Positions 16,836 to 26,794 are shown, counted from the first letter of the stretch. The stretch: 64,000 nt of DNA from CAVPMW01 sp963706515 (GCA_963706515.1 CAVPMW010000015.1:62001-126000), one strand, 5' to 3'. A program made the numbers and translations. The notes: generated by a model not told the origin, from the sequence alone.

Positions 16836-17588
16836 TTATGTGTCTCGCGATTGTGTAGCCAGGTTGTTTTTTTCTCTTTCCAACAGGGATAACGTTTCCG
16901 GGATCAAGATTTTTCTCACTTGCTGGAACTGGCGGTTTGGCAGGAGAGAATTTAGATCTTCGTTGATAATCGTCTGTGTGACGTATTTTTTAATAAATGC
17001 GATTAATTCTTCAAAATAATCGCCCAATTCCAGGCCTGTCCTTTCCCTTATCACTTCACCGTGATAGGAATATCCCTGGAGAAAAAAATGGTGGATGTCG
17101 TAAACATCGCGTCCGGCAATGGTACGGTGTTGCGCATACCGATCCGTCACAGCTACGAGTTTATTGGCGAACATCGTCCCTATGGTTTGGCTGTTCATCA
17201 ACCTGTCGATTTCCGGAAAGTACTGGACCTTGTATTGATTCGCCTTGACACTGATACTGCTGGCGCTGACTTTCATTGTGCTCCGTTTACCGGGGCTGCT
17301 TGGATAACGAAGTTGGAAAAGGAGGGCTTGATCACTTTCGAATGTCACTTTTAGTGCTAACCGATCAACAATCTGGTGAAACGCTTTTCGTAGTGAAACT
17401 TCATCAGCGCCTGGCAAAACATCAAAATCTAAATCGACAGAGAAACGATCCAGATAGCCCAACATAGCACAGGCAGAGCCGCCTTTAAATGCCAGGGTTT
17501 GAGCCATCATCGGCTGGTCAGCGATCTCGATCAGCAATCTGTTAAGATATGACTTATGGATAATATCTTCCGGCCGCAGGTCTAGCAT
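16836..17588 (-). CDS. abiEii: AbiEii-type nucleotidyltransferase toxin
   Basis: A 250-residue member of the type IV toxin family. The nucleotidyltransferase signature is clear: FKGGSACAMLGYLDRFSVDLDFDV, i.e. G-S followed at the right distance by D-x-D. A later KLVAVTDRYAQHRTIAGRDVYDIHHF segment is typical of the AbiEii/MenA group, which add nucleotides to tRNA or other targets. It overlaps the end of the antitoxin gene by 7 bases. The pair is more AT-rich than its neighbours, which suggests acquisition by transfer. Confidence 0.88.
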   Translation of the reverse strand: MLDLRPEDIIHKSYLNRLLIEIADQPMMAQTLAFKGGSACAMLGYLDRFSVDLDFDVLPGADEVSLRKAFHQIVDRLALKVTFESDQALLFQLRYPSSPGKRSTMKVSASSISVKANQYKVQYFPEIDRLMNSQTIGTMFANKLVAVTDRYAQHRTIAGRDVYDIHHFFLQGYSYHGEVIRERTGLELGDYFEELIAFIKKYVTQTIINEDLNSLLPNRQFQQVRKILIPETLSLLEREKNNLATQSRDT

Positions 17589-18118
17589 GGATACCCTATC
17601 TCATTTTGAATCGATCTCACTTTGTCGAAATCGATATTTTCCGGAACATCAAAATGATATTTGGGATTGAAATAAAGCATGTCAGCTACAGCCCGTTCAA
17701 TTATCGCGCTAAAAACCCCATTCTCGCTGACAATGCCCGCAGGGTGATATAGGTAATCATCCTTGAGCTTGCGGAATCGAAAAGACCACTGTTCAATTGC
17801 TATCCGCTTAGACCGGTCAGCAACAAAGGTGTAATCGAATATTCTCTGAGAGATTATTCCAGCCTGCGAGAGGATCGATTCTGTGGTGAGATAGGTATAA
17901 CGGTGAATGACTGCTACGCCAAGCTCCAGTGGATTTAAAGTGCTCACAGGGACGGTGGAGTACAGCCCCTTATAGACTGGAAATAGAACGCCCCGGTCAA
18001 TGTAGCGGGTAATGGTCATATATAAGTTGTGCCTATTGGTGATCCCCCACAGGACAGCCAGGTCATTGGTATGGAACAGCTTACGATCCAGCTGAAGAAG
18101 CTCGCTCATCCTATACAT
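17582..18118 (-). CDS. abiEi: AbiEi-type antitoxin / transcriptional repressor
   Basis: A 178-residue protein with an N-terminal winged-helix-like region (FHTNDLAVLWGITNRHNLYMTITRYIDRGVL, then YKGLY) and a C-terminal domain typical of AbiEi. It neutralises the toxin at the level of its expression by binding the promoter. Two possible starts, ATG 18118 and ATG 18109, both fall in a near-perfect palindrome that also covers the -10 box. This fits autorepression. With the -10 at 18127-18132 the mRNA would have almost no leader. Confidence 0.85.
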   Translation of the reverse strand: MYRMSELLQLDRKLFHTNDLAVLWGITNRHNLYMTITRYIDRGVLFPVYKGLYSTVPVSTLNPLELGVAVIHRYTYLTTESILSQAGIISQRIFDYTFVADRSKRIAIEQWSFRFRKLKDDYLYHPAGIVSENGVFSAIIERAVADMLYFNPKYHFDVPENIDFDKVRSIQNEIGYPC

Positions 18119-18155
18119 TTGTGTATAGGATAATGCAACTAGTTTATAAAGTCAA
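18108..18155 (-). promoter_or_regulatory. Promoter and overlapping operator of the abiE pair
   Basis: Read on the minus strand, TTGACT (18150-18155) and TATCCT (18127-18132) are 17 bases apart. A perfect inverted repeat, ATCCTATACA (18108-18117) and TGTATAGGAT (18122-18131) around TTTG, covers the -10 box and both candidate start codons. It is a natural binding site for the AbiEi repressor. Confidence 0.75.
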
Positions 18156-18172
18156 GAGAAATGCACTAAATG

Positions 18173-18211
18173 AAAACCGAATGGCTGAGTACGTGCCTGC
18201 CATCCGGTTTT
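18173..18211 (-). terminator. Terminator at the end of the ilv-leu operon
   Basis: A 10-bp stem, ACCGAATGGC (18176-18185) with GCCATCCGGT (18199-18208), has T runs on both sides (GGTTTTC on the minus strand). It lies just past the ilvE stop and separates the operon from abiE. Confidence 0.7.
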
Positions 18212-18235
18212 TCAATTGCTTCTAATACCGAATTT

Positions 18236-19201
18236 TTATGAGGAGGTGGTTACTTTTGACGGCAGCTTCAGCGGGTAGCTGGCATGGACGTAATCCAGCC
18301 ATTCGGTCGAGCGAGGGTGGCGCCCGTGGACAACTTCATCGTAGAGGCGCTGCAGGGCGTGCGTTACCGGGCCGGTCTTGCCGTTGCCGATGACCCGGAA
18401 ATCGATCTCGCGCAGGCCGATGCATTCCGCGGCAGTCCCGCTGACGAAGACCTCGTCGGCCAGGTAGAGCTGGTCGCGGGAGATGGGCTGCTCGACGACG
18501 GTATAGCCTTGATCGCCGGCAAGCTTAATCAGCGAGTCGCGGGTGATCCCTTCCAGGATCGCCATGGTTGGCGGGGTATAAATCACACCGTTGCGCACCA
18601 CGAAAATATTTTCGCCGGTGCACTCTGCCACGTAGCCCTGCGGGTCGAGCAGGATGGCTTCATCGAAGCCCAGGCGCACCGATTCGGTCTTAGCCAGCAC
18701 GCTGTTGACGTAATTGCCGGAGATTTTCGCCTTGGTCAGCATCACGTTGGGATGGTGGCGGGTGAACGAGCTGATGTTGGCGCGCACCCCTTTATCGAGC
18801 GCTTCTTTGCCCAGGTAATTGTTCCACTCCCAGACCGCAATCCCCAGCGAAGCCTTGCCGCTGTCCACCGTCAGGTTCCAGCCGCCATCGGTGAGGTAAA
18901 TCAGCGGGCGGATGTAGCATTCCCCCATCCCGTTGGCGGATACCGTCAGCCGGATTGCGTCTGCAATCTGCTCGGCGGTATAGGGCAGGCTGCGGAACCC
19001 CAGCACCAGCGCCGAGGCAACCAGGCGCTCGCTGTGCTCGCGCAGGCGAAAGACCGCGGGACCCATATCGGTGGCGTAGCAGCGGATGCCTTCGAACACC
19101 CCTATCCCATAATGTACAGCCGGAGTCAGGAAATGCATCGTCGCTTTCTCAAACTCGACCAGCTCACCGTTCATCCAGATATATTTCGACTCCATGCCCA
19201 T
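18236..19201 (-). CDS. ilvE: Branched-chain amino acid aminotransferase
   Basis: A 321-residue fold-type IV PLP enzyme. The opening YIWMNGELVEFEKA and HYGIGVFEGIRCY are typical of IlvE; the PLP lysine lies in LTKAKISGNYVNS. AAGGAGA precedes ATG 19201; an in-frame ATG six bases on is also possible. It transfers amino groups to the keto acids of Leu, Ile and Val, and can also act on phenylpyruvate, which fits its place after pheA. It is the last gene of the operon. Confidence 0.93.
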   Translation of the reverse strand: MGMESKYIWMNGELVEFEKATMHFLTPAVHYGIGVFEGIRCYATDMGPAVFRLREHSERLVASALVLGFRSLPYTAEQIADAIRLTVSANGMGECYIRPLIYLTDGGWNLTVDSGKASLGIAVWEWNNYLGKEALDKGVRANISSFTRHHPNVMLTKAKISGNYVNSVLAKTESVRLGFDEAILLDPQGYVAECTGENIFVVRNGVIYTPPTMAILEGITRDSLIKLAGDQGYTVVEQPISRDQLYLADEVFVSGTAAECIGLREIDFRVIGNGKTGPVTHALQRLYDEVVHGRHPRSTEWLDYVHASYPLKLPSKVTTSS

Positions 19202-19220
19202 GCTATCTTCTCCTTCCAGC

Positions 19221-20048
19221 TTATAGTGTCTGGCTCAGCCGGTTGCGCGGGTACGAACCCAGCACGCGCAGGGTGAGGGTGTATTCGCCGAGATTATTCA
19301 GGGCGTTGATGACGTTCTGGTCTGCAGACGAGCCGGAGATATCGATATAAAAGAGATATTCCCAGGGCTGTCCCACCAGCGGGCGAGATTCGATCTTGGT
19401 CAGGTCGATATCCCGCAAAGCAAATACGCTGAGCGCCTTAAAGAGCGCTCCGGGTATGTTCTTCATTGAAAATACGATCGATGTTTTAGCATCCCCATCC
19501 GGATAAACCGGGTTGGAGGCGATCAGCAGGAAGCGGGTGAAGTTTTCCGGGTCGTCTTCGATGCCTTCAGCCAGCACCGCCATATCATACAGGTCCGCCG
19601 CCCGGCGCGAGGCAATCGCTGCCTGGGTGCGGTCGCCCTGTTCCATGACGATCTTTACACTGCCGGCGGTATCGTAAACTGCCGCCGGGGAAATCTTCTG
19701 CTGGCGCAGGTAGCCTTCGCATTGCGCCAGCGCCTGCGGATGGCTGATCGCCGTGCGGATCTCTGCCAGCTGCACCCCAGGCAGGGCGATGAGACAATGT
19801 TTCACTCGCAGATGGTACTCTCCAACGATAAACAGGTTGTGCTGGTCGAGCAGATCATAATTGCGGTGAATGCTCCCGGCTAGCGAGTTCTCAATCGGCA
19901 CCATGCCGCGCTCGCAAACCCCACCCTGCACAGCAGCAAATACTTCCTCGAAAGTATCGCAAGGAATGGTATCCACCCCTGCCCCGAAATACTCCAGGAT
20001 GGCTGCTTCTGAATAAGCGCCAGGGAGACCCTGGAAGGCAACTCTCAT
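19221..20048 (-). CDS. pheA: Prephenate dehydratase
   Basis: A 275-residue stand-alone prephenate dehydratase. It starts MRVAFQGLPGAYSE. The catalytic motif is FTRF in DPENFTRFLLI. The C-terminal ACT domain (IPGALFKALSVFALRDIDLTKIESRP) carries the phenylalanine-sensing ESRP element. It makes phenylpyruvate for Phe synthesis. There is no chorismate mutase domain. It lies between leuB and ilvE, which would supply the transamination step. Confidence 0.94.
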   Translation of the reverse strand: MRVAFQGLPGAYSEAAILEYFGAGVDTIPCDTFEEVFAAVQGGVCERGMVPIENSLAGSIHRNYDLLDQHNLFIVGEYHLRVKHCLIALPGVQLAEIRTAISHPQALAQCEGYLRQQKISPAAVYDTAGSVKIVMEQGDRTQAAIASRRAADLYDMAVLAEGIEDDPENFTRFLLIASNPVYPDGDAKTSIVFSMKNIPGALFKALSVFALRDIDLTKIESRPLVGQPWEYLFYIDISGSSADQNVINALNNLGEYTLTLRVLGSYPRNRLSQTL

Positions 20049-20064
20049 CGGATCCTCTACCCGC

Positions 20065-21171
20065 TCACATCCCCAAGAAGTCGCAGCCGGGGATGCGGTC
20101 GATGAGCTCCGCCGCCATCTGGCGCGTCGTCAGGCCGCCTCCCAGGTCGGGCGTCCAGCAGCCGGAGGCGATTACCTGGCTGGCAGCGTATTCCAGCGCA
20201 GCCCCTTCACACTCGAGGTTGAGCGAGTAGCGCAGCATCAATGCCAGGCTGAGGATCGTTCCCAGCGGATTGGCGATCCCCTTACCGGCGATATCGGGGG
20301 CTGAGCCATGGATCGGCTCGTACAGGCCGCGCGGCTGCCCCAGGCTGTTCTTGCTCTCTCCGAGCGAGGCAGAAGGCAGGTTTCCCATCGATCCCGAGAG
20401 CACCGAAGCTTCATCGGTGAGGATGTCGCCGAACAGGTTGGCGGTCAGAATGACGTCGAAGGAAGCCGGGCGGGTGATCAGGTACATGGCGGCTGTATCC
20501 ACCAGGACGTGCTCCAGGGCGATTTCCGGGTATTCTTTGCCGACTTCGGTAACCACCTGCCGCCACAGCCGCGAGCTTTCCAGGACATTGGCTTTATCTA
20601 CCGAGCTCACTTTCCTGCGCCGGCCGCGCGCCAGCCTGAATGCCGTGTGCGCGACCCGGCGTACCTCGCTCTCCCGGTAGGACATCGTATCCACGGCCTG
20701 GATTTCACCGTCGACCACCTGGCGCAGCCGCGGCTCACCAAAATAGACGTCCCCGGTCAGCTCGCGCACCACCAATAAATTTACATCTTGCAGGCGCTCC
20801 GGGCGCAGCGGCGACATCCCCATCAGCGCCGGGTATGGCTGGACCGGGCGCAGGTTAGCGAATAAGCTCAGCTCTTTGCGCAGCCCCAGCAGCCCTTGCT
20901 CCGGGCGCACTGCGGCAGACGGGTCATCCCATTTGGGTCCGCCTACCGCCCCCAGCAGGATCGCGTCCGCCTGCTGGCAGGCTGCCAGCGTTTCAGCAGG
21001 CAGGGCTGTACCGTAAAGGTCGATCGCACAGCCGCCAACTGGATATTCCTCGGTAGCAAAGCTGTGCCCGAAGATCGTGCCTACGGCTTCCAGCACCTCG
21101 GCTGCCGCACCCACAACTTCCGGACCAATACCATCACCTGGCAGTAAGACAATTTTCGCGTGCATCTTCAC
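20065..21171 (-). CDS. leuB: 3-isopropylmalate dehydrogenase
   Basis: A 368-residue intact enzyme. It begins with KIVLLPGDGIGPEVV, has the cofactor and substrate segments GAVGGPKWD and LVVRELTGDVYFGEP, and the later DTAAMYLITRPASFDVILTANLFGDILTDEASV with the metal-binding Asp residues. It oxidatively decarboxylates 3-isopropylmalate in leucine synthesis, and relatives also act on 3-methylmalate in the citramalate route. It follows cimA by 16 bases. Confidence 0.95.
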   Translation of the reverse strand: MKMHAKIVLLPGDGIGPEVVGAAAEVLEAVGTIFGHSFATEEYPVGGCAIDLYGTALPAETLAACQQADAILLGAVGGPKWDDPSAAVRPEQGLLGLRKELSLFANLRPVQPYPALMGMSPLRPERLQDVNLLVVRELTGDVYFGEPRLRQVVDGEIQAVDTMSYRESEVRRVAHTAFRLARGRRRKVSSVDKANVLESSRLWRQVVTEVGKEYPEIALEHVLVDTAAMYLITRPASFDVILTANLFGDILTDEASVLSGSMGNLPSASLGESKNSLGQPRGLYEPIHGSAPDIAGKGIANPLGTILSLALMLRYSLNLECEGAALEYAASQVIASGCWTPDLGGGLTTRQMAAELIDRIPGCDFLGM

Positions 21172-21187
21172 CCGTCCTTAGCTGGAG

Positions 21188-22848
21188 TTAACTGCAGCTG
21201 CAGCTAACTGCAGCTGGCAGCTCAACTGCAGCTGGCAGCTCAACTGCAGCTGGCAGCTGAACTATGCAGCTTGCCGGCTGGCTTGCGCCGTTCAATAAGG
21301 CATATTCCAGGCTGTCAGCGATGGCCTGCCAGCTGGCTTCGATAATATTGGTGCTGGCGCCGACGGTGCTCCAGCTGCGCGTACCGTTCTTCGTATCGAT
21401 CAATACCCGCACCGAGGCAGCCGTCCCGCTCTCGCTATCCAGGATGCGCACCTTATAATCGTCCAGGCGCACGGCTTTGAGCGTGGGATATGCCACTTCG
21501 AGCGCCTTACGTAAGGCGGCATCCAGCGCGCTGACCGGGCCGTTGCCCTCGGCGGCAGTGTGCATGACCTGGTCCCCAACCCGCACCTTAACGGTGGCTT
21601 CCGCCACCATCCCCCGCCCTTCCCGGTTCTCGACGACCGTCATGAAAATCGATCAGCTCGAACGGCGGGTGGTAGCCCGGCTGCAGCCGGCTCAACATCA
21701 CGCTCACTGAGGCTTCTGCGCCTTCGAAGGTGAACCCCTGCGCTTCCAGGTTCTTGATCTGGGTCAACGCGGCGCGCGCCTGCTCCGAGCTGACGTCCTG
21801 ACCGAACTCCCGCGCCTTATCGAGCACGTTTCCGCGCCCGGAAAGCTCGGAAACAACCGTCCGCCGCTGGTTGCCGACCAAAACCGGGTCGATATGCTGG
21901 TAGGAGCGCTCATTCTTCAGCATGGCCGCCACGTGGATGCCGCCCTTGTGGGCGAATGCGCTCGACCCAACATAGGGTTGGTTGTGGTCATGCGGCAGGT
22001 TGGCTACCTCGCGACACATAGAAGGAAAGCTTGGTGAGCTCCGCCAGGTTTTCCGGCGGCACACACTGCTTGCCCATCTTTAATTGCAAGGTCAGGGATG
22101 ATCGTGCACAGGTTGGCATTGCCCACCCGCTCGCCGTAGCCATTGATCGTGCCCTGCACCTGCACGGCGCCCGCGCGCACGGCAGCCAGGGTATTCGCCA
22201 CACCGCAGCCGCCGTCGTCATGCGTATGGATGCCCAGGGGGACAGGGCATTTTGACCGCACCTCGTTCACCAGGGCTTCCACTTCCCAGGGCATCGATCC
22301 GCCGTTGGTATCGCACAGCACCAGGAAATCTGCCCCGCTCTCCGCAGCCGCGAACAGCGTCCGCAGAGCGTATTCCGGATTGGCCTTATAGCCGTCGAAG
22401 AAATGCTCGGCGTCATAGATCGACTTCTCTCCCATGGGCTTTCATATAAGCCACACTGGCAGCGATCATGCCCAGGTTTTCTTCTAAGGTGGCTTCCAGC
22501 ACGTCAGTTACGTGCAGGTCCCAGCTTTTGCCTACCAGGGTGACCACCGGCGTGCAGGTAGCCAGCAGCGCCTGGAGGTTGGCATCGTTCTCAGGCGTGC
22601 TGCCCTTTTTGAGGGTCGACGCCGAAGGCGGCGATGCGCGCGTGCTTGAAATGCATGTCGCACGTGCGCTCGAAAAATGCCACATCCTTCGGGTTCGAAC
22701 CGGGCCAGCCGCCCTCGATATAATCGACCCCGAAATCATCCAGGCGTTGGGCAATTTTCAGCTTATCCTGAACGGAGAGCGAGATCCCCTCCCTTTGGGT
22801 GCCGTCGCGCAAGGTCGTATCGTATAAAAACACTTTATCTGCCATCAT
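21188..22848 (-). CDS. cimA: (R)-citramalate synthase (several frameshifts)
   Basis: Condenses acetyl-CoA and pyruvate to citramalate, giving a threonine-independent path to isoleucine. The opening YDTTLRDGTQREGISLS and VDYIEGGWPGSNPKD are characteristic of CimA rather than LeuA. HTHDDGGCGVANTLAA and GERVGNANL follow in other frames. The C-terminal regulatory domain (VRLDDYKVRILDSESGTAASVRV) is seen last. Apparent shifts lie near 22605, 22430, 22070, 22010 and 21640. The normal length is about 520-550 residues, and the joined gene agrees. Its C-terminus is altered by the tandem repeat. The start overlaps the leuD stop, so translation is probably coupled. Confidence 0.85.
21190..21259 (-). repeat. 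18-bp tandem repeat at the 3' end of cimA
   Basis: Three 18-base units of AACTGCAGCTGGCAGCTC type (21206-21223, 21224-21241, 21242-21259) follow a 16-base variant (21190-21205). Each unit contains the palindrome CAGCTG. On the coding (minus) strand it gives repeated ELPAAV at the very C-terminus of the protein. Confidence 0.9.
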
Positions 22849-23441
22849 ATTGTCCTGTGCGCCTGCTCATACGCGCTGATCAGAGGCATCTGTTGGAGCA
22901 AATACCCAAGCTGGTCTACGCCCTCCAGCAGGCAGTGCTTGCTGAACGCATCCAGCGGAAAGCTGGCGTTGCGCCCGCCGGGCAAGCTGAGCGTTTGGGC
23001 AGCCAGGTCAATGGTCACCTGGCTGCTCGGGTCGGCGCCCGTCAGCGGCGAACAAATCTCGCTGCGTCTTGGCATCGACAACCACGGGCAGCAGCCCGTT
23101 CTTGATGGCATTATTGCGGAAGATATCGGCAAAGCTGGTGCTGATGACAGCCCGGATGCCCCAACCGATCAGCGCCCAGGGGGCGTGCTCGCGGGACGAG
23201 CCGCAGCCGAAGTTATCCCCGGCCAGCAGGATCTGCGCTCCCTGGTACTCGGGCAGGTTGAGGGGAAACTCCGGGTCGAGGGCTGCCATCCGGGAAATAA
23301 CGCCAGTCGTAGAAAAGTCCATCCGCTAGACCCGGCCTTATCGGTCACTTTAAGATAGCGCGCCGGGATGATCTGGTCGGTATCGACGTCGTTATTGGGC
23401 AGGGGAATAACTCGTGAAGTCAGGGTAGTAAATGGTTGCAT
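22845..23441 (-). CDS. leuD: 3-isopropylmalate dehydratase small subunit (frameshifted)
   Basis: About 198 residues over three frames. It opens MQPFTTLTSRVIPLPNNDVD and DQIIPARYL, followed by AQILLAGDNFGCGSSREHAPWAL, the signature of the aconitase-like swivel domain; the tail reads LDAFSKHCLLEGVDQLGYLL. Shifts lie near 23330 and 23045. With LeuC it isomerises 2- to 3-isopropylmalate (and citramalate to 3-methylmalate). It starts 13 bases after the leuC stop. Confidence 0.88.
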
Positions 23442-23453
23442 GGGCCTCCCGGA

Positions 23454-24873
23454 TCAGGACAGCAGCGTTCTCGGATCGGTGATACAGCCATTGACGGCAG
23501 TGGCAACCGCGGTCAGCGGGCTGGCCAGGAACGTGCGCCCACCCGGGCCTTGCCGGCCTTCGAAATTACGGTTGCTGGTGCTGACGCGCGTACTGGCCCG
23601 GCTGGAGCTGGTCGCCGTTCATCGCGATGCACATGCTGCAGCCGGCGACACGCCATTCAGCGCCGGCCTCGCGAAAGACGCGGTCCAGGCCTTCTGCTTC
23701 TGCCTGGCGGCGGACACTTTCTGAGCCGGGCACAACCAGCATGCGCGTCGATCCGGGCAACCTTGCGCCCGCGCAGCAGCGCGGCAGCCGTGCGCAGGTC
23801 GCTCAGGCGCGAATTGGTGCAGCTCCCGAGGAAGACCACATCCACCGGCTGGCCCAGCAGCGGCTCGACCGGGCTGCAAGTCCATATAACGCAGCGCTTT
23901 CTCCAGCGCCGCCCGCCGCGTCAGATCTGCTTCCTGCGCCGGGTCGGGGATCGGCTGGGTGATCGGCACCCCCATGCCGGGGTTCGTGCCGTAGGTGACC
24001 ATCGGCTCCAGAGCGGTGATGTCCAGGCTCGAGCGTACGGTCGAATGAGGCTCCGGGATCGCCCGGCAGCGTTCGCCAGGCGGCAGATGGCTGCGTCCCA
24101 GGCTGCACCCTGGGGAGCGAACTCCCGGCCCGCCAGGTAGGCAAAGGTCACTTCATCGGGCGCCACCATTCCGGCGCGCGCTCCAGCCTCGATGGTCATG
24201 TTGCACAGGGTCATGCGCTCTTCCATGCTCGAGCGCCCGGACCGCCGGCCCGCTGTATTCGATGACGTAACCGGTGCCGCCCCCGATGCCGATCGTGCTG
24301 ATCAGGAACAGGATCATATCCTTGGCCGAGACGCCGGCTGCCAGCTGGCCTTCAAAATTGACCTGGAAGGTCTGCGGCCTGTCCTGCAGCAGGCATTGGG
24401 TCGCCAGGACGTGCTCGACCTCGCTGGTGCCGATCCCAAAGGCCAGTGCGCCGAATGCGCCGTGGGTGGCAGTGTGGCTGTCGCCGCAGACGATCGTCAT
24501 CCCCGGCTGGGTCAGCCCCAGCTCGGGTCCGATCACGTGCACGATACCCCGCTGGGGGCTATCAATGCCGTACAGGGGAATGCCGAATTCGACGCAGTTC
24601 GCCTCGAGCTGGCGCACCTGGCGGTCAGCCATGTCATCCACCAAGGGGAGCTGCAAACGAGGTGGTGGGAGTGGAATGATCCATCGTCGCCACAGTGCGC
24701 TCAGGACGCCGCACGCGCAGCCCCCTCTCCCGCAGACCAGTAAAAGCCTGCGGCGAGGTCACCTCGTGGATCAGGTGCAGGTCAATATACAGGACCGCCG
24801 GTGCGTCCGCTGCCTGGGCTACAACATGCGCATCCCAGATTTTGTCGAAAAGCGTTTTGGGCTGGCTCATCAT
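23454..24873 (-). CDS. leuC: 3-isopropylmalate dehydratase large subunit (multiple frameshifts)
   Basis: The [4Fe-4S] subunit of isopropylmalate isomerase. Recognisable pieces in order are PKTLFDKIWDAHVV, VCGDSHTATHGAFGALAFGIGTSEVEHV, MTIEAGARAGMVAPDE, VVFLGSCTNSRLSDL (cluster Cys), CSMCIAMNGDQL (paired cluster Cys) and NRNFEGRQGPGGRTFLASP. At least five frame changes (near 24645, 24230, 24050, 23880, 23745) separate them. The start is ATG 24873 or 24870, with a TTG at 24894 that overlaps the TGA of the small upstream ORF. The end is TGA at 23454-23456. Confidence 0.87.
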
Positions 24874-24890
24874 CCGCTGGTCAAGCGAGC

Positions 24891-25085
24891 TCAAGCAATC
24901 ACCTTGTAGAGGTCTGTTTTTAGCTCATATGGAAGATCATTTTGTCCGCGTTTGGACTCGCCTCGCCGGGCTTCAGCCGCGAGCAAGCCTGACAGGTCCC
25001 ACCCTGCCGGGAAAAGGCCATCGGCGCGCTCGGGATCGAGATAGCGGAGCGGTTGAAAAACCATTTCAGAATCGTTGGTATCCAT
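24891..25085 (-). CDS. Small hypothetical ORF between leuA and leuC
   Basis: A 64-residue product with no recognised domain. Support for translation is good: AAAGGAGG stands 7 bases before the ATG, better than at most neighbours. Its TGA overlaps a TTG that could start leuC in another frame. The product is acidic/basic mixed, without a membrane segment, and contains ESKRGQNDLPYELKTDLY near the end. It may be a real small protein or a device that delivers ribosomes to leuC. I know no homologue. Confidence 0.55.
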   Translation of the reverse strand: MDTNDSEMVFQPLRYLDPERADGLFPAGWDLSGLLAAEARRGESKRGQNDLPYELKTDLYKVIA

Positions 25086-25118
25086 GGTGAATCCTCCTTT
25101 ACAATTTAAACGAGCTGC

Positions 25119-26764
25119 TCATTTTTTACGTCGACTTCGACCATATGCCGCCCCTGGACTGATGAGCATCTTATTCAAAGCCGCCAGGTAGGCTTTAGCC
25201 GCTCGCGACGATGATGTCAGTATCGGCGCCGTAGCCGCCGAAGGTCCTGCTCTGCCGCTGCTCGCTCTGCGGTGAAGTGCGCTGCGGCACGTCTCCATTC
25301 TCAGCCATCAAGCGCACGGTGACCTCGCCGATGGCATCGATCCCTTCGGTCACCGCGTGCACGTTGAATTCCAGCAAAACGCTCTGGGCGCCCGACGATC
25401 GCATCGACTGCTTTGTACGTGGCATCCACCGGTCCGGTGCCAACTGCCGCCTGAATCCGCAGGTTGCCCTCGGGATCGCGCAGGCGCACCGTAGCAGTCG
25501 GCATGCCCATCGTTCCGCAGGCCACCTGCAGGCCGTCCAGGCTGAAGACTTCATTCGTCTGGTAGACCATGTCTTCGATCAAGGCTTCCAGGTCGGCGTC
25601 GGTGATCGCCTTCTTTTTATCGGCCAGCTGCTTGAAGCGCTCGAAGGCGACGTTCATCTCGTCATCATTCAGCTGGTATCCGAGCTCATCCAGGCGCACC
25701 CGCAGGGCATGCCGCCCGGAATGCTTGCCCAGCACCAGCAGCGAGCGGTTCAGCCCAACGGTTTCGGGGCGCATGATCTCATAGGTCATGCTGGTTTTTG
25801 AGCATGCCGTCCTGGTGGATGCCCGCTTCGTGGGCAAAAGCATTCGCCCCGACAATCGCCTTGTTGGGCTGAGACCGGGATGCCGGTGTAGTTGGCGACC
25901 ATGCCGGCTGACCCGGGCGATCTGGGTCGTATCGATGCCGGTCTCCAGCCCGAAGACGGCCCGGCGGGTGAGCAGCGCCATGACCACCTCTTCCAGGGAG
26001 GTGTTGCCAGCCCGCTCGCCGATCCCGTTGACGGTCACTTCTGCCTGGCGCGCCCCGGCCTGGATGCCTGCCAGGGTATTCGCGGTCGCCAGCCCCAGGT
26101 CGTCGTGGCAGTGCACCGAGACAATGACATTCTCAATCCCCGGCGTGTTCTGCGATGATCCCGGCGATCAGCCGTCCAAATTCGTCCGGTGTGGTGTAGC
26201 CCACCGTATCTGGGATGTTGAGGGTGGTTGCGCCGGCCTTGATCGCTTCGCCCAGGACCAGGTACAGGAATTCTGGGTCGCTGCGCCCGGCATCTTCGGG
26301 CGAGAATTCCACATCCTCGCAAGACTAGCGGGCATAGGCTACCATTTCGCGGACGCGCTCTACTACCTGCTTCCGGGTCCATGTCGCAGCTTGTATTGCA
26401 TGTGGATCGGCGAGGTAGCCAGGAAAGTGTGGATGCGCGGCCGGGCAGCATATTTCACCGCTTCCCAGGCTGCGTCGATGTCCCCCTGGTTGGCGCGTGC
26501 CAGACCACAGATAATCGGCGTCCGCTGGCTGAGCTCGCTGCTGCCGTCAGGCAGCCTGCCGACTTCCAGGGCAATGCGCCGTACGGCTTCCAGATCGTCC
26601 GGTGAAGCAGCCGGGAAACCGGCTTCGATGACATCCACGCCCAGGCGCGCCAGGCTGCGAGCAATTTCCAGCTTCTCGGCCGAAGTCAGGGTGGCTCCAG
26701 GCGATTGCTCTCCATCGCGCAAAGTTGTGTCGAAGATACGGACATATTTCGGATTCATAGGCAT
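25119..26764 (-). CDS. leuA: 2-isopropylmalate synthase (multiple frameshifts)
   Basis: The first committed step of leucine synthesis. It opens YVRIFDTTLRDGEQSPGA and VDVIEAGFPAASPDDLEAV. HCHDDLGLATANTLAG and GIGERAGNTSLEEVVMAL carry the metal ligands. The C-terminal LeuA dimer domain (VTEGIDAIGEVTVRL, then GYGADTDIIVAS) is complete. Shifts lie near 26380, 26320, 26150, 25880, 25790, 25390 and 25205. At the last, one extra G creates a false stop at 25195; the family tail AKAYLAALNKML continues in the other frame to TGA 25119. GGAGG precedes ATG 26764; ATG 26758 is possible. Confidence 0.88.
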
Positions 26765-26794
26765 CCAACCTCCATATCAGCCCGCAAAAGGCTC

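Noticed and set aside
18284..19276. A 330-codon plus-strand ORF opposite ilvE.
   Set aside because: It is a shadow of ilvE on the other strand, with no recognisable domain or ribosome site.
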